From: Mycobacterium sp.
Lineage (GTDB): Bacteria; Actinomycetota; Actinomycetes; Mycobacteriales; Mycobacteriaceae
Direction: 5' to 3'
Assembly (NCBI GenBank): GCA_019246375.1
Contig: JAFAQO010000566.1
Coordinates: forward strand, 1-5,066
Length of the DNA: 5,066 bases
The first letter of the stretch is position 1. Each line of letters opens with the position of its first letter. Of this stretch, positions 1-5,066 are shown one piece after another. Both the position numbers and the translations under genes were made by a program. Below the pieces are notes generated by a model that saw only the letters and a program-made list of their open reading frames with translations, ran no database searches and was not told the origin of the DNA.

Positions 1-105
1 CAGCTTCGCGTTCGACTCGGCGGCGATCTCGGCTGCGCGGTCGACCGCATGCAACGACGTCTGCGAGCCGTCGGTCCCAACCACCACGACCTGATAGGCG
101 CTCAT
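1..105 (-). CDS. Universal stress protein (UspA family), N-terminal part, runs off the window
   Basis: Only the first 35 codons are present; the gene continues beyond position 1. The protein starts MSAYQVVVVGTDGS, which is strand beta-1 of the Usp fold ending in the conserved Asp (residue 12) that contacts the nucleotide in ATP-binding members. It continues into helix 1 (HAVDRAAEIAAES) and the start of strand 2 (AKL). From memory this start closely matches M. tuberculosis Rv1636, a cytoplasmic Usp of about 146 residues that is reported to bind cAMP as well as ATP. The ATP/cAMP loop near the C-terminus is not visible, so ligand binding cannot be judged. The ATG at 103-105 is well supported: GGAGG (minus strand, 110-114) lies 4 bases upstream. 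I found no convincing promoter in the gap before it. It is the second minus-strand gene after the csbD-like gene, and the 252-base gap argues against tight co-translation. Confidence 0.9.
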   Translation of the reverse strand, partial: MSAYQVVVVGTDGSQTSLHAVDRAAEIAAESNAKL

Positions 106-357
106 TTAACCTCCAGGCATCGTTTGCCAGAGCCCTGAGTCAAGTCCAACGTATGTATTCGAGCATGCGCAAACTTTCAGCAGCCGCACACCTGGCGTTA
201 TGCCCGCAACCGGCGAGCTGGTCCGCTCATTCTTGTCTGGACGGCCATACGAGCTGGGCCGTCTCGATAATGCGGTGCGGTGATCTACGGGCCCCTCACA
301 GTTGGGTCTGACCCGCATCCAGCCTGGACTTTGGTCGGTTGACCGAGTGCTCTACTG
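106..357. other. Non-coding gap between csbD-like and usp genes
   Basis: I see no credible gene in these 252 bases; the open frames lack mycobacterial codon bias. On the minus strand the gap holds the 3' flank of the csbD-like gene and the leader of the usp gene. It contains an inverted repeat GGGTC-T-GACCC at 304-314 and a short hairpin TCGG-TTGA-CCGA at 335-346, 12 bases past the csbD-like stop. It also contains a 7-bp hairpin at 240-263, listed separately. The usp promoter should lie here, but no clear -10/-35 pair is visible. Confidence 0.6.
240..263 (-). terminator. Possible hairpin terminator after csbD-like gene
   Basis: GACGGCC (240-246) pairs perfectly with GGCCGTC (257-263) around a 10-base loop. 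This is a GC-rich 7-bp stem about 95 bases beyond the csbD-like stop and 135 bases before the usp start. There is no T-tract on the minus strand. Mycobacterial terminators often lack one, so the hairpin is a candidate only. It could equally be a chance structure in GC-rich DNA. Confidence 0.25.
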
Positions 358-531
358 TTATTTCTTGAAGGCGTCTTTAACCTTTTCGCCGGCATCTTTG
401 ACGTTGGACTTCGCCTGGTCGCCCTTGCCCTCATCCCGAGCGCCCTGGTCACCAGTGACCTTGCCAACCGCCTCCTTGGCCTTACCGCCGAGGTCTTGTG
501 CCTTGTTCTTCGCCTTATCCGTACCGCTCAT
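358..531 (-). CDS. CsbD-family general stress protein
   Basis: This encodes 57 residues, a normal length for CsbD-like proteins. It starts MSGTDKAKNKAQDLGGKAKE and ends KVKDAFKK. The protein is rich in Lys, Ala, Gly and Asp, has no Cys, Trp or membrane segment, and repeats the family pattern K-A-K-x-x-x-G-K/E, most clearly at residues 6-24 and 35-52. CsbD proteins are small, soluble and of unknown biochemical role. In Bacillus subtilis csbD belongs to the SigB general stress regulon. The start at 529-531 is supported by AGGAG (minus strand, 541-545) 9 bases upstream; the stop TAA is at 358-360. A stress-sigma promoter fits 60-85 bases upstream (592-617). The universal stress protein gene follows on the same strand, so this looks like a small stress-gene neighbourhood. 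The family call is confident; the molecular function is not known. Confidence 0.92.
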   Translation of the reverse strand: MSGTDKAKNKAQDLGGKAKEAVGKVTGDQGARDEGKGDQAKSNVKDAGEKVKDAFKK

Positions 532-591
532 AACCGTCAGCTCCTATTTCTTTCCAATCCGCCCATGTCGGACAACCTCAAGGCTCTAGGG

Positions 592-617
592 ATACCTCGC
601 CAGCCAATCGTCAAACC
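592..617 (-). promoter_or_regulatory. SigF/SigB-type stress promoter of csbD-like gene
   Basis: Read on the minus strand, GGTTT (613-617) is followed by 15 bases and then AGGTAT (592-597). The SigF consensus in mycobacteria is about GTTT, 15-17 bases, GGGTAT, so only one base of the -10 differs. Transcription would start near 585, giving a leader of about 50 bases before the ATG and including its AGGAG. The orientation, distance and stress-protein target all agree. The assignment to SigF rather than a related stress sigma factor is inference. Confidence 0.6.
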
Positions 618-713
618 TTGAGGAGCCAGACAGCAACCACATATTCCTCGGGGTCGAACTCCGAACGTGTTACCCACGCCAGGGACGCGCATGAAGTCGA
701 GAGCCTGTACGTC

Positions 714-717
714 TTGC
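714..717. repeat. Target-site duplication TTGC, left copy
   Basis: TTGC at 714-717 sits directly before the TG of the left IS end at 718. The same four bases follow the proposed right end at 1257-1260. Four-base duplications are usual for the IS407 group of IS3-family elements. With the matching ends this defines the element as 718-1256, but four bases alone are weak evidence. Confidence 0.5.
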
Positions 718-718
718 T

Positions 719-735
719 GTGACCCCGGTGGGTTG
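719..735 (+). repeat. IS left-end repeat, copy 1
   Basis: GTGACCCCGGTGGGTTG is the inner part of the IS left end. A copy with one mismatch (16 of 17) occurs in the same orientation at 1267-1283, just outside the right end of the element. Confidence 0.6.
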
Positions 736-791
736 GTCCAGCTTGAGTGAGAATCTTGCCGCCCGTGCTGTGGGCAGGAAGGGCGATCACG

Positions 792-1031
792 ATGGTAACG
801 AGGAAACGGCACACCCCTGAGCAGGTGGTGCGCAAACTGACTCAGGTTGACCGGATGCTGGCGGAGGGCCAAGAGGTCGCGGATGTGTGCCGCGAACTGC
901 AGGTCTCTGAGCAGACTTATTATCGCTGGCGCAACCAGTTCGGCGGGTTGAAGGTCGAAGACGCGAAGCGGCTCAAGGAACTCGAGCGCGAGAACGCGAC
1001 ACTCAAACGGCTGTTGGCGGAGGCGGAGTTG
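792..1031 (+). pseudogene. IS3-family transposase OrfA, N-terminal fragment
   Basis: Eighty codons match IS3/IS407-group OrfA. It starts MVTRKRHTPEQVVRKL, then has a helix-turn-helix around residues 26-50 (EVADVCRELQVSEQTYYRWR), followed by the leucine-zipper-like segment KRLKELERENATLKRLL (59-75). OrfA binds the element's terminal repeats and multimerises through that zipper. The start at 792 follows AGGAAGGG (776-783) by 8 bases. After Leu80 the expected continuation (an EKAALKE-like stretch) is absent: the sequence jumps into orfB in another frame. Translation would run on through 33 unrelated residues to a TAG at 1131-1133, giving a 113-residue chimera. The DNA-binding and pairing parts are intact, so a stable product could still bind IS ends, but there is no evidence that it is made. 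Confidence 0.85.
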
Positions 1032-1256
1032 GGTAGCCGCGGCGCAACGGCTATATCGAATCGTTCAACGGCAGGGTCCGCGACGAATGCCTCAACATCG
1101 GTGTCTTTTGGTCACTGGCCCACGCCCGCATAGTCATCGCAGATTGGAAGCATCAATACAATCATCACCGGCCCCACTCCGCCCTCGGCTATCAGCCGCC
1201 AGCCCACTACGCCGCCACCTGTGGCCACCGTGGTCGAGTTAGAACATTGGGGCACA
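1032..1256 (+). pseudogene. IS3-family transposase OrfB, C-terminal fragment
   Basis: From 1046 the third frame reads NGYIESFNGRVRDECLN, then FWSLAHARIVIADWKHQYN and HHRPHSALGYQPPAHYAATC. This is the end of the IS3-family DDE integrase domain. The catalytic Glu (codon 1058-1060) and the Arg seven residues later are kept; the two catalytic Asp residues lie in the deleted part. Before 1046 the DNA resembles the usual GSPWRNG lead, but one base appears lost near 1037, which creates an in-frame TAG at 1034-1036. The fragment also lies out of frame with OrfA. After AATC the reading is no longer recognisable; an open frame continues to TGA at 1268-1270, beyond the proposed IS end. It is non-functional. 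Confidence 0.85.
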
Positions 1257-1260
1257 TTGC
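1257..1260. repeat. Target-site duplication TTGC, right copy
   Basis: These four bases directly follow the proposed IS right end (GGGGCACA, 1249-1256) and match 714-717. Confidence 0.5.
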
Positions 1261-1373
1261 GATTCGGTGACACCGGTGGGTTGCGATGCCGTGGTAGGCG
1301 AAGTCGACGCGATACCGTTAGTTTTAGTTGTTGACAACCAGATCATCCGAGAAGCGGAAAGCAATGGAGAACA
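1258..1373 (-). pseudogene. Possible decayed coding fragment downstream of the regulator
   Basis: In one minus-strand frame, directly after the regulator's stop, the DNA reads LFSIAFRFSDDLVVNN, then TAA, Asn, TAA, and then RYRVDFAYHGIATHRC. Both TAA codons (1324-1326 and 1318-1320) would be CAA after a single C-to-T change each. Excluding them, about 70 percent of codons end in G or C. I do not recognise the family. No start codon with a ribosome binding site is visible, so this may be a gene tail left after deletion or simply non-coding DNA. Otherwise, 1271-1378 holds only a short inverted repeat GTTG-TTGA-CAAC (1327-1338) with no T-tract. Confidence 0.22.
1267..1283 (+). repeat. IS left-end-like sequence outside the IS, copy 2
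   Basis: GTGACACCGGTGGGTTG matches 719-735 in direct orientation at 16 of 17 positions. It begins 10 bases beyond the proposed right end. Similarity stops after it, so no second IS copy follows. It may be a target resembling the IS terminus, the relic of an older copy, or chance. Confidence 0.5.
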
Positions 1374-1378
1374 AGGGG

Positions 1379-4300
1379 TTAAGTGTGGCGTGCTGCTTCT
1401 TGGACGAGCTGCACGCGCGAGGTCAGCCCGAGTTTCGTGTAGACGTGGGTGAGGTGGGTTTGCACGGTGCGCGGTGAGACGAAAAGCCGTGTGGCGATGT
1501 CCTTATTGCCCAATCCCTCACTGACCAGGCGGACGACGTCGCGCTCGGCCGGGGTGAGCGACGCCCAGCCGCTGGTGGGTCGTTTGCGTTCGCCGCGGCC
1601 GCGTTGGGCATACGCGATCGACTCCTCGGTGGACAGTGCGAAGCCCTCGGCCCACGCGGAATCGAAGTCCTTGTCACCCAAGAGATCACGAACCGCCCTC
1701 ACCGAGGCCTCGTAGCCCGCGTCCCACACCTTGAAGCGGACCGCGTCGATCCGCTGCCGACTGCCCTGTGCCGCGCCGAAGAGCCGGGCGGCTTCACGGT
1801 GACTACCGGCCTCACCGGCCAGAGCGGCGAGGCACTCCAGGGTGTCGGAAATACCCAGGTACGCGTGCACTTCGGCGGCACACGCGAGCGCGTCGTGGGC
1901 GTCGTGTTCGGCCTGGTCCGGCTCACCCTGCGCGATCGCCACGCGAGCGCGTGTGGTCAGCGCCCACATCAGGTGCCAGCCGGCCGTCGTCGCGACGGCG
2001 TCGTCGGCCCAGCGGCGGGCGGCGAGCAGATCCCCTCCCGCCAGTGCGGCTTGCGCACTGTGGGCGAGCATTATCGCCGCGGCCGCGGGCGGCAGGCCAC
2101 TAGGGTGCTGAGCCGCCGCGGTCGCATTGAGCACCGTTGCAGCATCACCGGCGGCCAGCGCCGCGGCAGCCAACGCCGTGTTGGCGGCGCCCACGGTAAG
2201 CCCACCCAGCTCGGACGCAGCTTCGAGAGCCGCGTCGGCGGCGGCGCGGGCGGCGCTGATGTCACCCTGCCACGCGAGTGCGAGGCCCTGGTACGCGAGG
2301 CTATGCACCCTCCGGATGTCATCGTGAGCTGCCTCGGCCTCGGCCACCAGGTCGCCGAATTGTGTGACGGCTGCGGCCGGATCGCCCTGGTATAGCTGCG
2401 CCGTCCCAAGGCAGAAGCGGCACTGACGCGAGGTCCACCCGTCGCCGATCGCGTCGGCGAGGTCGCGTCCTTCTTGGGCGGCCGCGCGCGCCGCAATCGG
2501 AATACCCGCCACGACCGCCGCCCCGAGTGCCTGCCAGCCGAGAAGCTGGCTGAGTCTCCACCGGTCGTCCAACTCCCGAGCAAGGCTGATCGCCTCGGCG
2601 AAGTACGGCCGGGCCACCTCAGGACCGTTCCAGACGGCAATCAAACAGCAGGCGGTCAGCGCCCGGGCCAGCAGGGCCGAGTCGCCGATGCCGCGCGCAA
2701 TCGCTACCGCCTGTTGGGCCTGATCCAGGCTGGCGGCGGCGTTGACCCAGGCGTCGAGCGGGGCCCGGTCGGCGAGCGCCCTGGCCCGTATTGTGGCCGG
2801 CACCTCGATGTGCAGTGCGTCGATGTCCGCGAGCACGGCATCGAACCAGGCCAGCCCTTCCCGGACGCGTCCCCGTGCCTGCCACAGCGGCTGCAGCGAC
2901 GACGCCAGCGCTAACGCCAGCTCGACGTCGGAGTTTTCGCGGCTCCATCCGAACGCGGCGCGCAGGTTGTCGATCTCAAGCTCGGCCTGCTCGAGGCGCT
3001 GCTCATAATCACTGCCTGCCGGCGCGTCGAGCAGCGCCGCCAATGCCGTGTAGTAATCGCGGTGGCGCGATCGCACGCCATCGGCCTCGCCGGACTCGCC
3101 GAGTTTTTCCAGTGCGTATTGGCGCACCGTCTCCAACTGCCGGTATCGCGTTGCGCTGCCTGCGTGGTCAGCCACGACAAGTGACTTGTCGACTAGCAGC
3201 GTGAGCTGATCGAGTACCTGGTAGCGCTCAACATCACCGCCGCCGGCGACCGCTTGGGCGGCCTCGAGGTCGAAGCCGCCCAGAAAGACAGCCAGCCGCC
3301 GAAACAACACCCGCTCAGGCCCGGTTAACAGCGCATACGACCAATCCACCGAGGCGCGCAGGGTCTGCTGGCGGCGCACCACGGTGCGCGCCCCGCCGGT
3401 CAACAGCCGGAACCGGTCATGCAGACTGTCGAGGATCTCGGCCAGCGACAAGGCCCGCATCCGCGCTGCGGCCAGCTCGATCGCCAGCGGCAACCCGTCG
3501 AGGCGCCGGCAGATCTCGGTCACCGCCGCGGCAGCAGTGTCGTCGCTGACGGCGAAATCGGCCCGTACTCGGCGCGCACGGTCGGTAAACAGCTCGATGG
3601 CTTCATCGGCCAGCGACAGTGACGGCACCCGCCAACTCACCTCGCCCGACACGCTGATGGGTTCACGACTGGTCGCCAACCCGCTCAGCCTGGGCGCCCT
3701 GCCCAGGAGGGCGGCGGCCAGATCGGCGCACGCGTCGAGCAGATGCTCGCAGTTGTCCAGCACCACCAGCATCTGACGGTCGGCGACATGCCGCAGCAAG
3801 GTGTCCATGGTGGAACGGCCCGGTTGATCGGGTAGCCCCAGCGCGCGGGCCACCGTCACCGGCGCCAGCTCCGGGTCGGTGATCGGCGCCAAATCCACAT
3901 ACCACACGCCATCGCCGAACTCGCCGGACATCTTGGCGGCGACTTGGATCGCCAGCCGGGTCTTGCCCACTCCACCCGCACCGGTCAACGTCACCAATCG
4001 GTTCTCGGCCAGCAACTCCCGCACCTCGTTCAGCTGTGCTTCGCGGCCCACAAAACTAGTCAGCTGCGTCGGAAGATTGGTTGCCGCAACGGCTTTCGGC
4101 GTACGGAGTGGTGGGAACTCGTTTACCAGGTCCGGATGGCACAGCTGCACCACCCGTTCGGGGCGCGGTAGGTCCCGCAGCGAATGGGTGCCAAGATCGG
4201 TGATCCACGCGCCCTCAGGGAGTCGCTCGGCCACCAGTGGTTCGGTCGCGCCCGACAGGACGGTCTGGCCGCCGTGGGCCAGATCGCGCAGCCGCGCCGT

Positions 4301-4696
4301 CCGGTTGATAGTCGGGCCGGCGTAATTGCTCTCATCGCGCAACTGCACCTCGCCGGTATGCACGCCGATGCGCAGCCGAATCGGCGCCAGCGGCGCCCGC
4401 TGCAGCTCCAGTGCACACCCCACCGCATCACTGGCCCGCGCGAACGCCGCCACAAAGCTGTCGCCCTCACCCTGCTCCACCGGGCGCAACCCGTCATGAG
4501 CAGCGATCACCGCGGACACGACCTGGTTCAGCCGCGCGATCGCAGCGGTCATGTCCTCGGGTTGGGTCTCCCACAGCCGCGTCGAGCCCTCGACGTCGGC
4601 CAACAGCAGCGTCACCGTGCCCGTCGGCAGCTCGCTCACGCCCAACTCGCTCCAGTCCACCAGCGGCGCATCCGTGCGGCGATCGATCTCGCTCAT
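1379..4696 (-). CDS. Rv0386-like adenylate cyclase / STAND ATPase / LuxR-type transcriptional regulator
   Basis: About 1105 residues, numbered from the ATG at 4694-4696. A class III cyclase domain occupies roughly 23-185: metal-binding Asp34 (LLLADVEGSTRLWE) and Asp79 (GEGDSF), and transition-state Asn131 and Arg135 (NRTAR). The base-selecting Lys/Asp are replaced by Gln75 and Asn124, 49 residues apart, as in M. tuberculosis Rv0386 (Gln57/Asn106), which makes cAMP. An NB-ARC/STAND ATPase follows at about 210-515: Walker A GAGGVGKT (239-246), Walker B MLVVLD (309-314), TSRE (342-345), GLPLAIEL (401-408). An Ala-rich helical TPR-like region runs to about 1040, then a LuxR/GerE helix-turn-helix at 1047-1102 with recognition helix SPRTVQTHLTHVYTKLG. 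There is no signal peptide or membrane segment, so it should be cytosolic. The likely role is a signal-sensing, ATP-switched DNA-binding regulator that also makes cAMP; its ligand and targets are unknown. Length fits the family (Rv0386 is 1085). Other possible starts are ATG 4706-4708, preceded by GGTGG, and GTG 4637-4639, which matches the Rv0386 start. It appears intact. Confidence 0.93.
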   Translation of the reverse strand: MSEIDRRTDAPLVDWSELGVSELPTGTVTLLLADVEGSTRLWETQPEDMTAAIARLNQVVSAVIAAHDGLRPVEQGEGDSFVAAFARASDAVGCALELQRAPLAPIRLRIGVHTGEVQLRDESNYAGPTINRTARLRDLAHGGQTVLSGATEPLVAERLPEGAWITDLGTHSLRDLPRPERVVQLCHPDLVNEFPPLRTPKAVAATNLPTQLTSFVGREAQLNEVRELLAENRLVTLTGAGGVGKTRLAIQVAAKMSGEFGDGVWYVDLAPITDPELAPVTVARALGLPDQPGRSTMDTLLRHVADRQMLVVLDNCEHLLDACADLAAALLGRAPRLSGLATSREPISVSGEVSWRVPSLSLADEAIELFTDRARRVRADFAVSDDTAAAAVTEICRRLDGLPLAIELAAARMRALSLAEILDSLHDRFRLLTGGARTVVRRQQTLRASVDWSYALLTGPERVLFRRLAVFLGGFDLEAAQAVAGGGDVERYQVLDQLTLLVDKSLVVADHAGSATRYRQLETVRQYALEKLGESGEADGVRSRHRDYYTALAALLDAPAGSDYEQRLEQAELEIDNLRAAFGWSRENSDVELALALASSLQPLWQARGRVREGLAWFDAVLADIDALHIEVPATIRARALADRAPLDAWVNAAASLDQAQQAVAIARGIGDSALLARALTACCLIAVWNGPEVARPYFAEAISLARELDDRWRLSQLLGWQALGAAVVAGIPIAARAAAQEGRDLADAIGDGWTSRQCRFCLGTAQLYQGDPAAAVTQFGDLVAEAEAAHDDIRRVHSLAYQGLALAWQGDISAARAAADAALEAASELGGLTVGAANTALAAAALAAGDAATVLNATAAAQHPSGLPPAAAAIMLAHSAQAALAGGDLLAARRWADDAVATTAGWHLMWALTTRARVAIAQGEPDQAEHDAHDALACAAEVHAYLGISDTLECLAALAGEAGSHREAARLFGAAQGSRQRIDAVRFKVWDAGYEASVRAVRDLLGDKDFDSAWAEGFALSTEESIAYAQRGRGERKRPTSGWASLTPAERDVVRLVSEGLGNKDIATRLFVSPRTVQTHLTHVYTKLGLTSRVQLVQEAARHT

Positions 4697-4869
4697 GCTA
4701 GCCAGCATGCGGCCACCATGAGCGGCAAAACAGCAGCACAACCGCGGACATTGGCGCCGATCGCCCTTGTATCTACGACCCCCCAGCGCGCAGATCTACG
4801 CATTACCGCCGATGGTTTTGGCCTCACCACGTCGGATAGTCGACTCGAACCCGACCCACGGAGGCCACC
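4697..4869. promoter_or_regulatory. Divergent intergenic region
   Basis: This spacer separates the minus-strand regulator from the plus-strand gene at 4870, so promoters for both should lie here. I could not find a convincing -10/-35 pair on either strand. Visible elements are two direct copies of ATCTACG at 4771-4777 and 4794-4800, 23 bases apart, and the palindrome AGTCGACT at 4838-4845, 24 bases before the plus-strand ATG. Either could be an operator, for instance for autoregulation by the LuxR protein, but this is speculation. An open plus-strand frame of 51 codons (4718-4873) crosses the region but lacks mycobacterial codon bias and a good ribosome binding site. Confidence 0.4.
4864..4869 (+). 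promoter_or_regulatory. Leader just before the 4870 start
   Basis: The bases GGAGG at 4860-4864 sit 5 bases before the ATG at 4870-4872. This near-ideal Shine-Dalgarno site decides the start of the plus-strand gene and argues that a real gene began here. Confidence 0.6.
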
Positions 4870-5066
4870 ATGACCACCGACACCGCCCAAACGAGGCCCT
4901 GCCCCAGCGCCTTCGACGCAGGCCAGCCAAGCATGCCTAGATACCAGGAAGTCTCGGCGGGTAAAACAGGACAACGCCAACCTCGGCTCAAGATCGCTGC
5001 CGACTCGCGTACGCCAGCCAGTTGCTGCGGATTCCGCCTGGCAAGGTCAAAGAGCTGCTGGTGATC
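4870..5066 (+). pseudogene. Start of an unidentified gene, probably frameshifted
   Basis: The first 23 codons, MTTDTAQTRPCPSAFDAGQP and on, have strong mycobacterial codon bias and a good ribosome binding site, so a real gene start is likely. The CPSAFDAG lead faintly recalls the N-terminus of some actinobacterial cytochrome P450s (FDAGLPTL followed by Y). This is memory only, and no P450 motif is visible. From about 4936 the frame loses its codon bias and ends at TGA 5062-5064. In another plus frame, open from the TAA at 4962-4964 to the window edge, the DNA reads AYASQLLRIPPGKVKELLVI, with about 80 percent G or C in third positions, so coding may shift frame there. A frame open on the minus strand over the same stretch (DHQQLFDLARRNPQQLAG) is a weaker alternative. 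The likely story is a gene broken by a frameshift or deletion, or two fused remnants. A sequencing indel cannot be excluded. Confidence 0.4.

Larger units (their letters stand above)
718..1256 (+). mobile_element. IS3-family insertion sequence, internally deleted remnant
   Basis: This is a 539-base relic of an element whose intact relatives are about 1.2-1.3 kb. It contains the first 80 codons of orfA and about the last 60-70 codons of orfB, joined near 1031, so the middle, with the first two catalytic aspartates, is missing. The left end begins TGTGACCCCGGTGGGTTGG, 74 bases before the orfA ATG, which is a normal spacing. The right end reads GGGGCACA (1249-1256), whose complement TGTGCCCC matches 7 of the first 8 bases of the left end. 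TTGC flanks both sides. The family call is firm from the protein fragments. The exact right boundary is less sure, because the inverted repeats match only over a short stretch. The element cannot move on its own. Confidence 0.72.

Noticed and set aside
71..90. DosR-like box near the usp start
   Set aside because: The GGGACC half-site is inside the usp coding sequence and has no matching second half.
149..174. GTTT on the minus strand as a possible SigF promoter for the usp gene
   Set aside because: At 15 or 16 bases spacing the -10 would read CATACG or ATACGT, too far from GGGTAT.
537..872. Minus-strand frames across the csbD upstream region and the IS left end
   Set aside because: They overlap the orfA fragment on the opposite strand, and I recognise no family in their product.
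1331..1336. TTGACA resembling a -35 element on the plus strand
   Set aside because: No -10 hexamer lies at 16-18 bases, and there is no plus-strand gene downstream.
1604..2395. Long plus-strand open frame of 263 codons inside the regulator
   Set aside because: It lies antisense to a clear protein-coding gene and has an Arg/Gly-rich composition without recognisable motifs; such frames are common opposite GC-rich genes.
4184..4717. Plus-strand open frame leading towards the 4870 gene
   Set aside because: It is antisense to the conserved cyclase domain and shows no protein family features or ribosome binding site.
1..5066. CRISPR array, tRNA, rRNA, or phage/defence system
   Set aside because: No regularly spaced repeats, tRNA cloverleaf or rRNA segments, nor genes of known defence or phage families, were seen in the window.

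Overview
The window reads as mycobacterial chromosome. It is GC-rich, the coding frames favour G or C in the third codon position, and three of its genes belong to families typical of mycobacteria: a universal stress protein that starts like M. tuberculosis Rv1636, a CsbD-like stress protein, and a very large cyclase/STAND-ATPase/LuxR regulator of the Rv0386 type. A slow-growing Mycobacterium is the best guess, but the species cannot be fixed from this sequence.

Layout. Positions 1-105 (minus) hold the first 35 codons of a universal stress protein gene. After a 252-base gap with no gene, a 57-residue CsbD-family protein is encoded on the minus strand (358-531). A SigF/SigB-type stress promoter lies just upstream of it (592-617). 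Positions 718-1256 are a shrunken IS3-family insertion sequence on the plus strand. It keeps the start of orfA and the end of orfB joined by an internal deletion, and it is bracketed by the 4-base repeat TTGC. Positions 1257-1378 contain no intact gene, only a possible decayed minus-strand coding fragment.

From 1379 to about 4696 (minus) lies the dominant gene. It encodes about 1105 residues: a class III nucleotide cyclase domain, an NB-ARC/STAND ATPase, a long helical TPR-like region and a C-terminal LuxR helix-turn-helix. Its cyclase domain has the Gln/Asn pair in place of the usual Lys/Asp for choosing the base, as described for Rv0386. A divergent spacer of 173 bases follows. A plus-strand gene then begins at 4870 behind a good ribosome binding site, but its reading frame appears to fail after about 23 codons.

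Functional reading. The two small minus-strand genes are stress-response genes, and the CsbD promoter supports stress-sigma control. Rv1636-type universal stress proteins bind cAMP and Rv0386-type proteins make it, so a maker and a possible binder of cAMP sit about 1.3 kb apart. The functional link is inference. Both flanks of the big regulator show decay: an IS remnant and a possible gene relic downstream, and an apparently broken gene upstream. No wholly new system was found. The most interesting points are the cyclase active site, the cAMP pairing, the stress promoter, and the copy of the IS left end lying just outside the IS right end.
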